Part shown: positions 25,916-36,600 of the stretch, piece by piece
How the letters are laid out: every line of letters begins with the position of its first letter
How positions within the stretch are numbered: the stretch's first letter is position 1
Assembly (NCBI RefSeq): GCF_900167975.1
Contig: NZ_FUZU01000004.1
Span: 62,001 to 126,000, forward strand
Direction of reading: 5' to 3'
Source of the DNA: Ohtaekwangia koreensis
Lineage (GTDB): Bacteria > Bacteroidota > Bacteroidia > Cytophagales > Cyclobacteriaceae
Length of the DNA: 64,000 nt
The notes under the pieces: model-generated
Databases searched by the model: none
What the model saw: only the letters and a program-made list of their open reading frames with translations
What the model was told of the DNA's origin: nothing
Made by a program: the position numbers and the translations under genes

Positions 25916-28900
25916 TTGCCCTGTTTCATTATTTGTTGTCTATTTATAAAGTTTCCTGTCGTTTTATTACGCCAAGACCCTCGATGCAATTTTAAATGTT
26001 CCCCGGTACTCCTTACAAATTTTATGTTATTAGGATTTCCTGCATGTTGCGGAAAATTTTTTACATTTTTAATATGGTGTCCAATAACTCCTTTGATTTG
26101 TCCGTTTTTAAGTAGCTCCACCATTTCTTTTCTTGTCCAATTAGTAGTCCCTCGTCCAAGTCTTTTAACGAGCTCAAGTTCTTGCGCCCAAGCTCTCGTT
26201 ACCGCCAATCTCCTCAAGTAGGAAGTACTTGTAGATGATATTGTCTTACTTGCTACAGACCCCAGTGGCGATAGGCCGACCATAATTTCACCGGTGGGGG
26301 GACCGGGATCACGGCCTATCAACTGATACTCGGATACATCATGTATCCAGGCAAATTCGGTTTCATCCTCACTCGTCAGAAGGTAACTGTATAACTCGTA
26401 TTTTACATACGCTGCACTTGTTCCGGTTGATCCTTCATAAAACACCTCATACCCTTGCTGAGAAAGCTTATATGCCTTATTTAAAAATCCATAACCAGTG
26501 AGTGTGTTAGTAAGTCGGGCCCACCATGATTTAGGCTCTTTAATACCTCCCGGCTTCCATTTCACAGTTCCTCCATCTGGATCAACGCAATTAATAGGAT
26601 CATTTGCCATTCCTACGAAAGGACTCCAGTGCTCCCGTTCCGGATCTACCGACAACCACCGGCCAATCACAGGATCATACTCTCTGAGTTCAAAGTGACT
26701 CCACCCAGTTTCTAAATCTCTTTCACTAAACTGACCCTGATAGCCATATCTATATATACTCTCATCTGTCTTCTGTTCTCTCAGTATATCTCCCCACACC
26801 CCGTAATCCGTTGCCTGGGCAACAAACACGGGAGAACTATGCGTAACCTTCAGGTCATCAAACCAAACCCATCTATTTTCACTCGCATTACTTACCCAGA
26901 TATATACATAACCATCTTCTGTCACGACTATCGGCCCCGGTAATGAAAGCATCACAGGTTCTCCAATAGACTCTTCTCCAACTTCGAACCCGGCCTCCTC
27001 AGGAACCTGTACCGATAAAGAGCCTATATTCTGCAACGAATTATTGAGCAATACATAGTTTAAATGCGCAAAGGGTCGCTCATCATCTGAACCTGTAAAT
27101 ATACCTGCCAGTGCATTTCCAAATGTCTGACCTGACTGTGCTGCCGATACACCCTCAAGCCCGGCGGCTCCAGTATATGCACCAGCGACAAGAGACGCAA
27201 ACGTAGCAACAGGAATGGATGTATTGCTTGTGCTGATCTGAAACCGTGACCAAACTTCAGCACGTAACGTATCTCCCGCCTTAACTCGCAACGCTATTGA
27301 TGGGCCTATTGATTTTTCTGCTGCTCCCTGACCTGTCATACCATCAATCCAATGCAACAGTGATGACTTATTTGGATTGTCAACAACTCCCGGTATACTA
27401 GGAGTATGATTCATGCGTTCATTATCATCAACAGCGGTATCTATATTCCGAAAGTATAGCTCTTCCTGCCTGCGAGGGTTAGTAATGTCATTACCCAAAT
27501 TATCTTCCAGCGTAGCGGTATATGTTAATACATTTTCACGTACAAGTGCTCGCACATTACCTAAATGATCGGTGATTTCATAGTTAACACTTCCATCTTG
27601 AGTGGCGTAGTAAGTACCAATTTTACCGGAGCCATATATAGGGACTTCAGTTTGTACCAAAGGATTGTCGTTCAACTCTGAAGGTGCACCCTCCTGCTCA
27701 TAAATGCTTAGCACACTTCCAGATGCATCACGTATATACCAGGTGGTACGAATTTCGCCCGAACTACCCTGCGGGTAGACTACCTTCGCCAAGCGGAAGC
27801 CCCGATCATCATATAGATATTCTATTTTTTTTACAGTCTTACCCGCATCGCTATATACGGCCGTAACTTTACCACTCACATCATACGTTGCATATTGATC
27901 GGATTCTTCTTCAACCTTATCCTCACCAATCATTTGGCCAAGCGCGTCATAGGTATATGCATTTACATATCCGGTTACATTCTGTAACCTGTTTGTATTG
28001 GATTCATAGGCATACGTGAAATCGTGGACTCGATTACCGTCCTTATCGTAACGCTTCAGTGTCCGTATATTTCCATTCGGATCATACGACATACCTGTAA
28101 GCCGGAACATGTTGTCAGACATTGTAAAGGTATTTAACGTATGGTTCGCAACCGCCCAGTTCGCTTCCTTGATCTGATATTTGTCATCGTACTCGTACAG
28201 ATACATCCCTGTGTAATCACCTTTCCCTGTCTCATGGGCTTCATCGGTACGCCATGAAACAGCAGTAATCAGACCGTTGTATAAAGGTTTAACTGTATGA
28301 TTTGACGCGGGTGGAGTGTCCAGCGCCTGCACTTTGATCGGCTCAGATTCCAACACTAAACCTGTGACGATCGTATTCGTCATCTTCCATCGGTATATAC
28401 CTATATCTGCCGATGATACAGCGGTCTTCTTAAATGTTTGACCACTGGCATCTTCATTCTGCGAAGTAATATCCTGCCAACTACCATTCGACTGCTGCTT
28501 CTCCCAGGTAACAGTACTGTGTTGACCTTTCGGTCGTGCAGTAATCACTAAGGTTAGGCCCGGAGTAACCGACATATCGTCTGTGGGTATAGCTTTTTGT
28601 GGCGTATATACCGGTGCTATATTAGATGAGGTTACCAGAGGTTCAAGTGACGTAAAATCAAGATAGTTATTGGAAACATCTAAATCCACAAAGTCACCGT
28701 AAGAGCTAACATTCGAAAGATCCGGCAGGGACGTTAATGCATTGTCCGATATATTTAGGCGATACAGCACTGGAAAGTTATTTTCTGATATCGCAGATGG
28801 GAAAGAACTAAATTCATTACCAGAAAGTTCGAGTAGTGCAAGGTTCGATAATGAGCCGAATGAGGAAGGAAGGCTAGACAGGCTATTACCATTCAGCACT

Positions 28901-30324
28901 ACATATTGTAATCCCGACAACGATCCCCAAGCGTGCGGAAGAGATCTAATCTTGTTATCAGATAAATTCACCTCATAGAATGATGCAACATCCGCTACAT
29001 CACTAGCCGTAAAAGGTGCAAACCCCGTAATCTTGTTAGCAGATAATCGCGCGATCCAAAGATCCTTTAACTTCCAGAATGCTAGCGGAATCTTCCCCTC
29101 CAAGTTGTTCCCTTCCATGATAACGGTATTGATATACCCGTCTTCTTCCGAGGCCCCATACAGGTTCATCGGCCAGTTACTCACCGGGGGCCAGTTATAC
29201 TGATTGGTCCAGTTAACCCCGCCCAAACTATCATAAAAGGTACGTAGTGCTAAAAACTCCGGAGTTGGCTCTACTACCGGTTCATCGGCTGCTATCAGGA
29301 ATGTAACTGTAGGATTTACAATTTTGGCTCCTGTGGTCTTAATGGTGGCGAACATCTGAAGAGCTCCTTGATATGAATCAGCCTCCATGTATACTGTAAT
29401 GCCATTACGCTTCCAGTAGATTGTGCTGCCAATACGTTCTACGCGGAACACATCATTAAGCTGTGGTGACGACACCGTAGCCATATTCGTTCCGTTTTCA
29501 TATATATATACATTTGTACCGAAGGTGAGAAAGCCAAAATCAATCGATGTATAGCTGTTATCCAGATTCTGGTCCAGTAAACCAAATGCTTTCTCTTCAT
29601 TGAATGCGTCAAGCTTGAACTCTGCCCACCCATCAGCACCAGCAGCAAGAATCTCTGTTGATGTAACCCAGGCATTACCATAACCTGATGAGGCCGTCTT
29701 TGTAAGCGTATTGTTGGCGAACGTAATGCCAATCTGATTGCTCCAGGTCGGTGTAACGGTAAGAGGACCACCAAACGAAACTTTTAAATCATTAACGTAA
29801 CCTGCATTACTATACATGGAAACGTCTGCTATCAGAGAAGACTGTAAGGCATTATTAGCGGTATAAATTTCATCATTGTTGCGTTCGAACACTATATCTG
29901 TTCCAATACGTTTTATACGTAAGACATCACCTAATGCTACATTAAAGCTTAGTACACTTGTACCATTCAGACGGATATAGGATAATGCAGTCGACGTTAA
30001 ATGAAATGAATAATCTATATGATAGAACTGATTATCGGAGTTCACATCCGAAAGCCCAAAAACAAATTGACCACGATTTAATGAAGTAATAATATATTCT
30101 ATTGTACCATCTGCATTATTAGGTAAACGATTGACCGATGCTGCACCGGCATTACCCCAACCACTCGCAGCAATCTTTGTTATACTATTACCACTTATGG
30201 TAACGCCCACCCCATCTGTCCAGCTAACATCCTGCAGAGCACCAGACTGACCGCATGCCGAGATTGGATGCAGAAACACACTTAACATCAACAATAAAAT
30301 CAGTCGATAAATTATTAAACGCAT
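25912..30324 (-). CDS. Lectin/LRR/YD-repeat protein with C-terminal GHH-type HNH nuclease toxin
   Basis: 1470 aa, with a signal peptide ending near ACGQ. Domains in order: two related lectin-like modules of about 155 aa (residues about 30-185 and 190-345, each with a W..N/DG.GIT...N.LTK.A.SG(W/Y)GNA pattern); leucine-rich repeats (about 355-560, LQYVVLNGNSLSSLPSSFGS); an Ig-like module; YD repeats from about 670; the Rhs core YDPVIGRWLSVDPE at 1216; and VDPDGG at about 1246. The variable C-terminus holds WTRKEMVELLKNGQIKG, then GHH at 1415-1417, NPNNIKF and EHLKLHRG, the pattern of GHH/HNH-EndoVII nuclease toxins. The N-terminal half of the usual YD shell is missing and is supplied, I infer, by the protein encoded upstream. 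SUKH immunity follows with a 4-nt overlap. Confidence 0.88.
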   Translation of the reverse strand: MRLIIYRLILLLMLSVFLHPISACGQSGALQDVSWTDGVGVTISGNSITKIAASGWGNAGAASVNRLPNNADGTIEYIITSLNRGQFVFGLSDVNSDNQFYHIDYSFHLTSTALSYIRLNGTSVLSFNVALGDVLRIKRIGTDIVFERNNDEIYTANNALQSSLIADVSMYSNAGYVNDLKVSFGGPLTVTPTWSNQIGITFANNTLTKTASSGYGNAWVTSTEILAAGADGWAEFKLDAFNEEKAFGLLDQNLDNSYTSIDFGFLTFGTNVYIYENGTNMATVSSPQLNDVFRVERIGSTIYWKRNGITVYMEADSYQGALQMFATIKTTGAKIVNPTVTFLIAADEPVVEPTPEFLALRTFYDSLGGVNWTNQYNWPPVSNWPMNLYGASEEDGYINTVIMEGNNLEGKIPLAFWKLKDLWIARLSANKITGFAPFTASDVADVASFYEVNLSDNKIRSLPHAWGSLSGLQYVVLNGNSLSSLPSSFGSLSNLALLELSGNEFSSFPSAISENNFPVLYRLNISDNALTSLPDLSNVSSYGDFVDLDVSNNYLDFTSLEPLVTSSNIAPVYTPQKAIPTDDMSVTPGLTLVITARPKGQHSTVTWEKQQSNGSWQDITSQNEDASGQTFKKTAVSSADIGIYRWKMTNTIVTGLVLESEPIKVQALDTPPASNHTVKPLYNGLITAVSWRTDEAHETGKGDYTGMYLYEYDDKYQIKEANWAVANHTLNTFTMSDNMFRLTGMSYDPNGNIRTLKRYDKDGNRVHDFTYAYESNTNRLQNVTGYVNAYTYDALGQMIGEDKVEEESDQYATYDVSGKVTAVYSDAGKTVKKIEYLYDDRGFRLAKVVYPQGSSGEIRTTWYIRDASGSVLSIYEQEGAPSELNDNPLVQTEVPIYGSGKIGTYYATQDGSVNYEITDHLGNVRALVRENVLTYTATLEDNLGNDITNPRRQEELYFRNIDTAVDDNERMNHTPSIPGVVDNPNKSSLLHWIDGMTGQGAAEKSIGPSIALRVKAGDTLRAEVWSRFQISTSNTSIPVATFASLVAGAYTGAAGLEGVSAAQSGQTFGNALAGIFTGSDDERPFAHLNYVLLNNSLQNIGSLSVQVPEEAGFEVGEESIGEPVMLSLPGPIVVTEDGYVYIWVSNASENRWVWFDDLKVTHSSPVFVAQATDYGVWGDILREQKTDESIYRYGYQGQFSERDLETGWSHFELREYDPVIGRWLSVDPEREHWSPFVGMANDPINCVDPDGGTVKWKPGGIKEPKSWWARLTNTLTGYGFLNKAYKLSQQGYEVFYEGSTGTSAAYVKYELYSYLLTSEDETEFAWIHDVSEYQLIGRDPGPPTGEIMVGLSPLGSVASKTISSTSTSYLRRLAVTRAWAQELELVKRLGRGTTNWTRKEMVELLKNGQIKGVIGHHIKNVKNFPQHAGNPNNIKFVRSTGEHLKLHRGSWRNKTTGNFINRQQIMKQGK

Positions 30325-30378
30325 AGACAGATGTAGTTAACTATATATCCAGACAATTACTCAATTATGACGGCACTC

Positions 30379-33300
30379 CTATTTAAATCTCTCCAACACT
30401 TGCATATACTTTGGAGTCTCTGCGCCATTTTTCTTATCCCCTATATTTGACTGCTCGCTAAAGTTCAGTTGGGGTCCAAACCGCATGAAGGGTTGACGAT
30501 TGGATACAGATACCTGTACTATCTCTGGCAAACCATGCCTTTTTCTGACATCAGGCACTCCGGATACAACCGAGTATAAATTATTCATTTCACTTTGGTA
30601 ATAATCAAGCGTCATCCCGAAAACATCATTACCATCAGCACCAGGATCTTGCGCGGGGTCAGGGTGATTGATTTGAGTTAGCCAGCCATGAATGTTATAA
30701 ACAAAGTCAATACCTTGCAAATTTTCGCCAAGTTCAATGCGCTTGAGTGGTCCGTGTAAATAATATTCATAGGTGGCCCGAAGTCTTCGAGACGCATTTT
30801 CTTCCAAACTTGTATAAGCCTTACTCAAACGTTTCTCTGCGTCATACTCGTAGTGATGATAAAACTGTTGAAGCCTATTGCCGTGGAGGTCGTAAGTAAC
30901 ATTAGCGACAGTGAGGATATTACCCAAGAAATCATGGGTGTACCTTACTATAAATAAACGTGGAAGAGTTTTTGGTTTCTGAGCAATCCACACAACGCGT
31001 CCGAACTCATCGTAACCATACCACGTTTGTATATTAACGTTCTTACTTGTCGAAACTGCGCTTCTAACAAAAGTCTGATCAAACTCAGAAGGTAAATTCA
31101 GAGTGTTAAACACTTCGGTGTCTTTGAAATCATAAAATGTCTCTACCCAATCCTTCCTTGAATCCTGTGTCCAGTTCTCATCTGCTGACGTTTCCTCGAG
31201 TACGTTGTTCATCTCTGATGAAACAAACACCGACGAATCCATCGGTATAAATTTCACTTCAGTTCCCGTGTACTCTCCTGATTCCACTGGTCTTCCAAAA
31301 GGATCATAGTGAGTATAAGAAAACCGATTGCTTTTTCGCTGCTCTGCATTTTGAGAAAAACGAATATTTCCATCTTTCCGATATACATATCTTGTGCGTC
31401 CAGCATCCGGTTCGCGCAGCTCCAACAGCCAACCTCGATGATTATACTTATAGGTAGTTTTGTCAATAGTGCTATAGGCCGTGCCTGATTTCCAACTCAC
31501 AAATCCATTCGGTGACACCGAAGAAATTAATCTTCCAGCATCGTTATAGAATTGATAGGAGACGTCCGTAAAGTAGTTCGTATAACTAAGGGTAACCTCA
31601 CTATTGTTGTTGTTTAAAAGAACGCGATAGAAACCGGCAGGCCAAACGCCGTTAGATCCTGCAAATGTCTGCCCTATATCTTTTCGTTCATTTGTTACAA
31701 TATTTTCGATAACAAAGTCAATGCTTCCGGTAATGGATACAGGCTGGTCATGTAAAATATAAAAGTATGTCATACGGCGATAATTTGAAGACAATGGGTC
31801 AGCACTGGAAACAACCGAGTTCGATATAGCCAGTGCATAACCACCCGGCTCATTTACTCCAGCTCGAGCGGACATAACATTATTCCCTTCTTTGTCTGCT
31901 ATAGTGATGGTATATTTACCATTCTGATCCCTGGCAACAGTTTGGAGTCCTTCGTTTTTTAGCGCACCATCATGCACTATACCCGTGATTGCCGTGGATC
32001 TTTTAGATAGGTAATCATTGAGTTCGCCATATATAGGGAACGTACCGGACAAAATTTCCCGACCACTCCCTCTTCGGAGGGCCTCTCCCAGACCACTGCT
32101 GGACTTTACTTCGCCAGTCCCATCGTTATAGTATTCAACTTGGGTATAGGGAAAATTAGAAATAGGTACATGATTTTCCAGCGAATTGGCCGCACTATAA
32201 TACCATCCAACAGTCCCGATTCGATCAGAGGGAATAGTATATGAGCCCTCTGCGTTTTCACGAATAACAAGTTCCGGACTATATGAAAAAGCATTGGATA
32301 AAATCGGTGCTGCTAATGTCGAACCAACGACACGGTCATATTTATCTCGGAATTCACCGGATGAAAACACGCGATTACCATCCAAATTATGAACGAGTGT
32401 CTGTGTTTGAAGTGGATTACCATTGTTATCAAAAAAACGCTTACTTTCAGCAAAAGGTATATTTGACATTCCATCGAAGGACTTTGTATATATAGAATTG
32501 ATACCAGCATCATCAGCAAATTGGACATCAACGGAGACAGCTTCGCCCCATGTTCCAGTTACTCTATCTTTGCCACGTATATAGTATATACCGGGGGAGT
32601 ATATCCGTTGATTGACAACTTGGCCTTCTTCAATAAAAGATTTAACAACGGAAGCATTGCTGGCGCCACTTGTTACAAAATAGTAGTCTGCAAATTGCAG
32701 GATATGATCACGGTCATTGTTAACGAAATAAAGATCACTATATCCTATTTGTTTGGCACTGCGCACTTCTGCAACCGGAGGAATATAACTTACAGTAATT
32801 GCCAAAGGGCCGGTTGCAGTCGTCCAACAGCTTCCTTGGGAGTTATATCTGCGTACCCAGAATGTCCCCGCTTCTGTTACAGTACGCGTTCCCATTAAAT
32901 TACGATCCATAGATGTTCCACTGGCGGATACCTGCCAGTAATGATCACTGGCTTGCGTGTTACCCTTTATTACCTTTTTGTGATATGGCGTTGCGCTTTC
33001 TGCAACAGGTAGTACGATTGTAGACAGCACACTCACATTAATGCTTGACTGCACGGCGCATCCCGATGCGGCACGCTGCACAACAAATTGAGTGGACGAA
33101 GTAACATTGTTAAATGTTGCAGATGTACCAGTAGCAGAATATCCTGCTGGGATTGACGACCATGTATAGTTGCCAGAGGACGCATTGGTGACTGTCAAGG
33201 TTACGCTTCCACTAGCACATATACTCAATGCAGAGGATTGAATGACGGGAGCAGTAGGTGCTGAGGTAATCACAATGGAGCTTGATCCTGCATCTCCCCA

Positions 33301-33618
33301 CACCAGGCCTCCATGGCCGTCATCCCCGAGAAGAATTTGGTAGGTGACCTGATATGTTTTCGCTGTAGGAAATGAATAGTCCAGTACGGTAGTTCCAACG
33401 GCGGCTTGAACACCATCTACAAACCAGTAAAATGTTCCATCATAGGAATCACAAGCAACATTGAAGTAAACCTGTTGATCTGTGCATGCTGTTGATGGTC
33501 CATTAATTACGCAGTTGTTGGAGGGTTGTGCAAGCGCTGGTATACATATCATGCACATGACTATGACTACTAATAGACGACAAATTTTATTAAGAATGTC
33601 AGCAGGATTTACTTTCAT
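30379..33618 (-). CDS. YD-repeat protein with DUF6443-like region, lacking Rhs core and toxin
   Basis: 1079 aa from ATG 33616-33618, just before the signal peptide (RLLVVIVMCMICIPALAQ). The open frame extends into the preceding gene, but that start would lack a signal. Residues about 35-330 hold PKD/Ig-like beta modules (SICASGSVTLTVTNASSGNY, a sugar-binding or adhesive type). A DUF6443-like region follows (YTKSFDGMSNIPFAESKRFF), then YD repeats (YKYNHRGWLLELREPDAGRT, YDPFGRPVESGEY). It ends soon after GWLTQINHPDPAQDPG without the core motif or a toxin. The missing part of the shell is the N-proximal YD portion of the next gene, 54 nt downstream. The two polypeptides probably assemble into one shell. 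Confidence 0.82.
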   Translation of the reverse strand: MKVNPADILNKICRLLVVIVMCMICIPALAQPSNNCVINGPSTACTDQQVYFNVACDSYDGTFYWFVDGVQAAVGTTVLDYSFPTAKTYQVTYQILLGDDGHGGLVWGDAGSSSIVITSAPTAPVIQSSALSICASGSVTLTVTNASSGNYTWSSIPAGYSATGTSATFNNVTSSTQFVVQRAASGCAVQSSINVSVLSTIVLPVAESATPYHKKVIKGNTQASDHYWQVSASGTSMDRNLMGTRTVTEAGTFWVRRYNSQGSCWTTATGPLAITVSYIPPVAEVRSAKQIGYSDLYFVNNDRDHILQFADYYFVTSGASNASVVKSFIEEGQVVNQRIYSPGIYYIRGKDRVTGTWGEAVSVDVQFADDAGINSIYTKSFDGMSNIPFAESKRFFDNNGNPLQTQTLVHNLDGNRVFSSGEFRDKYDRVVGSTLAAPILSNAFSYSPELVIRENAEGSYTIPSDRIGTVGWYYSAANSLENHVPISNFPYTQVEYYNDGTGEVKSSSGLGEALRRGSGREILSGTFPIYGELNDYLSKRSTAITGIVHDGALKNEGLQTVARDQNGKYTITIADKEGNNVMSARAGVNEPGGYALAISNSVVSSADPLSSNYRRMTYFYILHDQPVSITGSIDFVIENIVTNERKDIGQTFAGSNGVWPAGFYRVLLNNNNSEVTLSYTNYFTDVSYQFYNDAGRLISSVSPNGFVSWKSGTAYSTIDKTTYKYNHRGWLLELREPDAGRTRYVYRKDGNIRFSQNAEQRKSNRFSYTHYDPFGRPVESGEYTGTEVKFIPMDSSVFVSSEMNNVLEETSADENWTQDSRKDWVETFYDFKDTEVFNTLNLPSEFDQTFVRSAVSTSKNVNIQTWYGYDEFGRVVWIAQKPKTLPRLFIVRYTHDFLGNILTVANVTYDLHGNRLQQFYHHYEYDAEKRLSKAYTSLEENASRRLRATYEYYLHGPLKRIELGENLQGIDFVYNIHGWLTQINHPDPAQDPGADGNDVFGMTLDYYQSEMNNLYSVVSGVPDVRKRHGLPEIVQVSVSNRQPFMRFGPQLNFSEQSNIGDKKNGAETPKYMQVLERFK

Positions 33619-33634
33619 ATTAATGTCATGGTTA

Positions 33635-36600
33635 TTAGTCCTCGATAATTGTTCCACAACCGCCGCCGGAGTTAAGACTTGTACAGTTGCTGGGAGCCAA
33701 TGGTCGGAGATCTGGTGGTATATCCGACACATTCCAAACCCTGATCTTATCTCCCAATTGACCACACGCATTGTAGAAGCGATAATCGTAGCTTCCATCG
33801 TAACACGGCCCAGTTGTACTCTGAGCAAGGTGACATTCCACAACGCCACCAGTATAGTTGGTAAACTGTGCAACCACAGTATGTTGCGTTAATACGTTCA
33901 CCAACGTAATCTTATTACCACTCACAATAACCTTAGTACCATCAAAAAGGATAGTTTCAGATTGTGAAAGATTCAGAACTTTATTATCAATAGATATTGA
34001 CAATAAATTGTTGCTATTACAATGCTCCTGGATAGTAAATGATACATCTGTACCTTGCTCTGCAACAAGTACTCCAGAAGGGTATATCAATCCCGAGTTT
34101 CCGGAAGAGTTGCTTGTTATGGGAACAGAATAGCTCTTCCCTTTCCCGTAGTTATAGTCAATGTCAGCTAACTTGACAACACCTTCATTACCATATGCCC
34201 GCTGAAATGATTCCGTAGTGGTAGATGTGAGACGTCCCACATCGTCATATTCGTAGAATGTATATATATTATTATTATTTAATATATAAGAGAGTTCGTC
34301 CCATTGATTATAGACATAGCTAACCATTGAAGACTCCGCCGGATGAATTCGATAATCATCTATATATATAGCCTGCGATCCATTATTGATTATTTTGGAG
34401 GTAAGATCTATAGTTGGGTCTGTTGTATTTTTACTTATAGGCAAATCTATTTCGCATAGCCACCAATTGCCGGATCGCTTCGCCTTTGTCATATCCACTG
34501 GTATTGACTGTGGGGTACCAAGAGAAGATGCGGTATTTAATTGATACCTCCAAGTTATAGGTTGAACGGATGACGCATGAAGCCAGAAACTAATATGCAT
34601 CTTAAAATCATACCTTTTTGATTCGAGCTTTAAATTTGATTGGCAGCTCGCTCCATTGGCTGGTATAGCGAGGCTTTTGTCTCCCGTGTGTTTGTACGTA
34701 TTGGTGATAGTACCGTCCAGTTTTTGAATGGCGCTTCCGGAATAATTCCCATTAGCAAAATCTTCAGCTCCTGTATAAGCAAACTCCGTATAGCGAGCAG
34801 GTGCTGCCGTTGCAATTACCCGCCAGTGATCCGACATCATTCTAGTTGCCGCGTAGTTTTTGTTTACGTCTGTTGCTTCCAGTGGATGCGAGTAAAAATC
34901 GTAGAGACTTACCTCACCATTTTTTTGCCACCCTGCAGGTGTATCCTGCCCGCGATTCCAGGCCGTAAACTCTGTAACACTTGCCACCGGGTAAAGGCCG
35001 TCATTCTGCAGTGCTACGTAATCTTGCCCTATAAAGTTAAATGAAGCGTACTTTCTCCAAACCTGAGATTGATTAATATACACCTGATCATTTTCAGGAC
35101 TTATCACAGGTATAGCATTACTCCACGTTTGAACAGAAGCTGAATGAAGTCCCGATTTAGTCTGATCCGCGGCATTTACTTTATACACATAATTAGCACC
35201 CGATTGTTCAATCATATGTTTATTGCTCTGCTGTGAAGCTTGATAGAACATTTTAAGCCCAAGTGCTGGATAGACATGGTAGGCCGGAGTTGATACTGTA
35301 AGGAAGGAATTTCCGTATCCATCTGTGGTCAAGGATTGAGTGGTTACGCCACTATAAAAATCAAAGGCTTTAACAATGGACGTCGTTCGAATACCTGTTT
35401 TATAATTTATAGAGGTCGCACCTGTCTGAACTGCTGGATATGTTTCACGCTTTGTAACTAATCCTTGAAGAACGTTTGACTCACTTGAAAAATTAACAAG
35501 TCGGCCGTGATTGAAGACTTCATCAATCTGCCCTTGATTATTATAACGATTCAGCAATGTACCGTACTGTTCGCTATTACCCTCAAAGGATAGGTCCGTC
35601 TGCTCATCGTGCAAGTAATGATTTAATGTCTGAGCAATCCTTTCTCCGTGTGCGTCAAACAAAGTGATCGACTTCAATGCACCTATACGACTTGTAAAAT
35701 CACGTAAAACCCGTTTTGATTTTGATATGCTGTTATAGTTTTGTCCTCGATAGGTGCCATTCGCGGATGTTGATGTTGGAGCGATACTAGTCATATCAAT
35801 CAAGCCCGTGTCGAACGTTTGGAACTCAAATTCGCTATACCCTGGAATTGTCTCCGAAGCATTGTCCCCATTTGTAAATATTTCTTTCACACGCACTTTG
35901 CTATAGTACACAGCTGGTGCTGGCACATCTCTGGCAAGAGTCATCATCTTGATAAATGGCCTTAGCAAGTATCCCTTTATATAAGCATCGGTCGTAGCAT
36001 TATTGGTGATGTAGGCCGATATATTATTAATCTTCAGTGGCTCATAGGACGTGACTCCCGACGACTTATTATCAAACTCATATTCGTATACTGTACTCCG
36101 GCGGGTGTTCGTTGTTGGATCTTCCAATGAAATAGACTTTACACGTAAACCTCCACCCCACTGAATGTCCCTGGATTTTAAATTAATAACACAGCCATGG
36201 ATAGCTTGAAATGATTCATATCCTATATAAAATCGCATCCGTATATACTTTGAACTTACCTGCTGAACTTCCGCTTGATTGATTAGGTAATTTCCGCATT
36301 GTTGCTGATCACCAGTAGTTCCAGGAGGACCTGGAACGGTGTTACACCCATAGCCCCCTCCAGCTAAATCCACAAAGTCACCAACTTTATAGATTTTGCT
36401 GAAATCCACTGGCGCTAATTCATCTAAAGAAGCTTCCAAAAAGACTGTCGTTGCATTTCCTGGTACAGTAGGCGGTGTTGTTTCGGTTGTGTTTCCTGAC
36501 AGATGGAGTGGAATAGTCAAGTTTTCGCTCAAAATACTTTTGCCATATGTATCAGATTCATATACTATATTTATGGAAGCGCCAGTACTCGTTTCAATTC

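Noticed and set aside
33619-33873. Upstream extension of the second YD gene to 33873
   Set aside because: It overlaps the coding end of the 1993-aa gene and would bury the signal peptide; ATG 33618 places the signal at the N-terminus.
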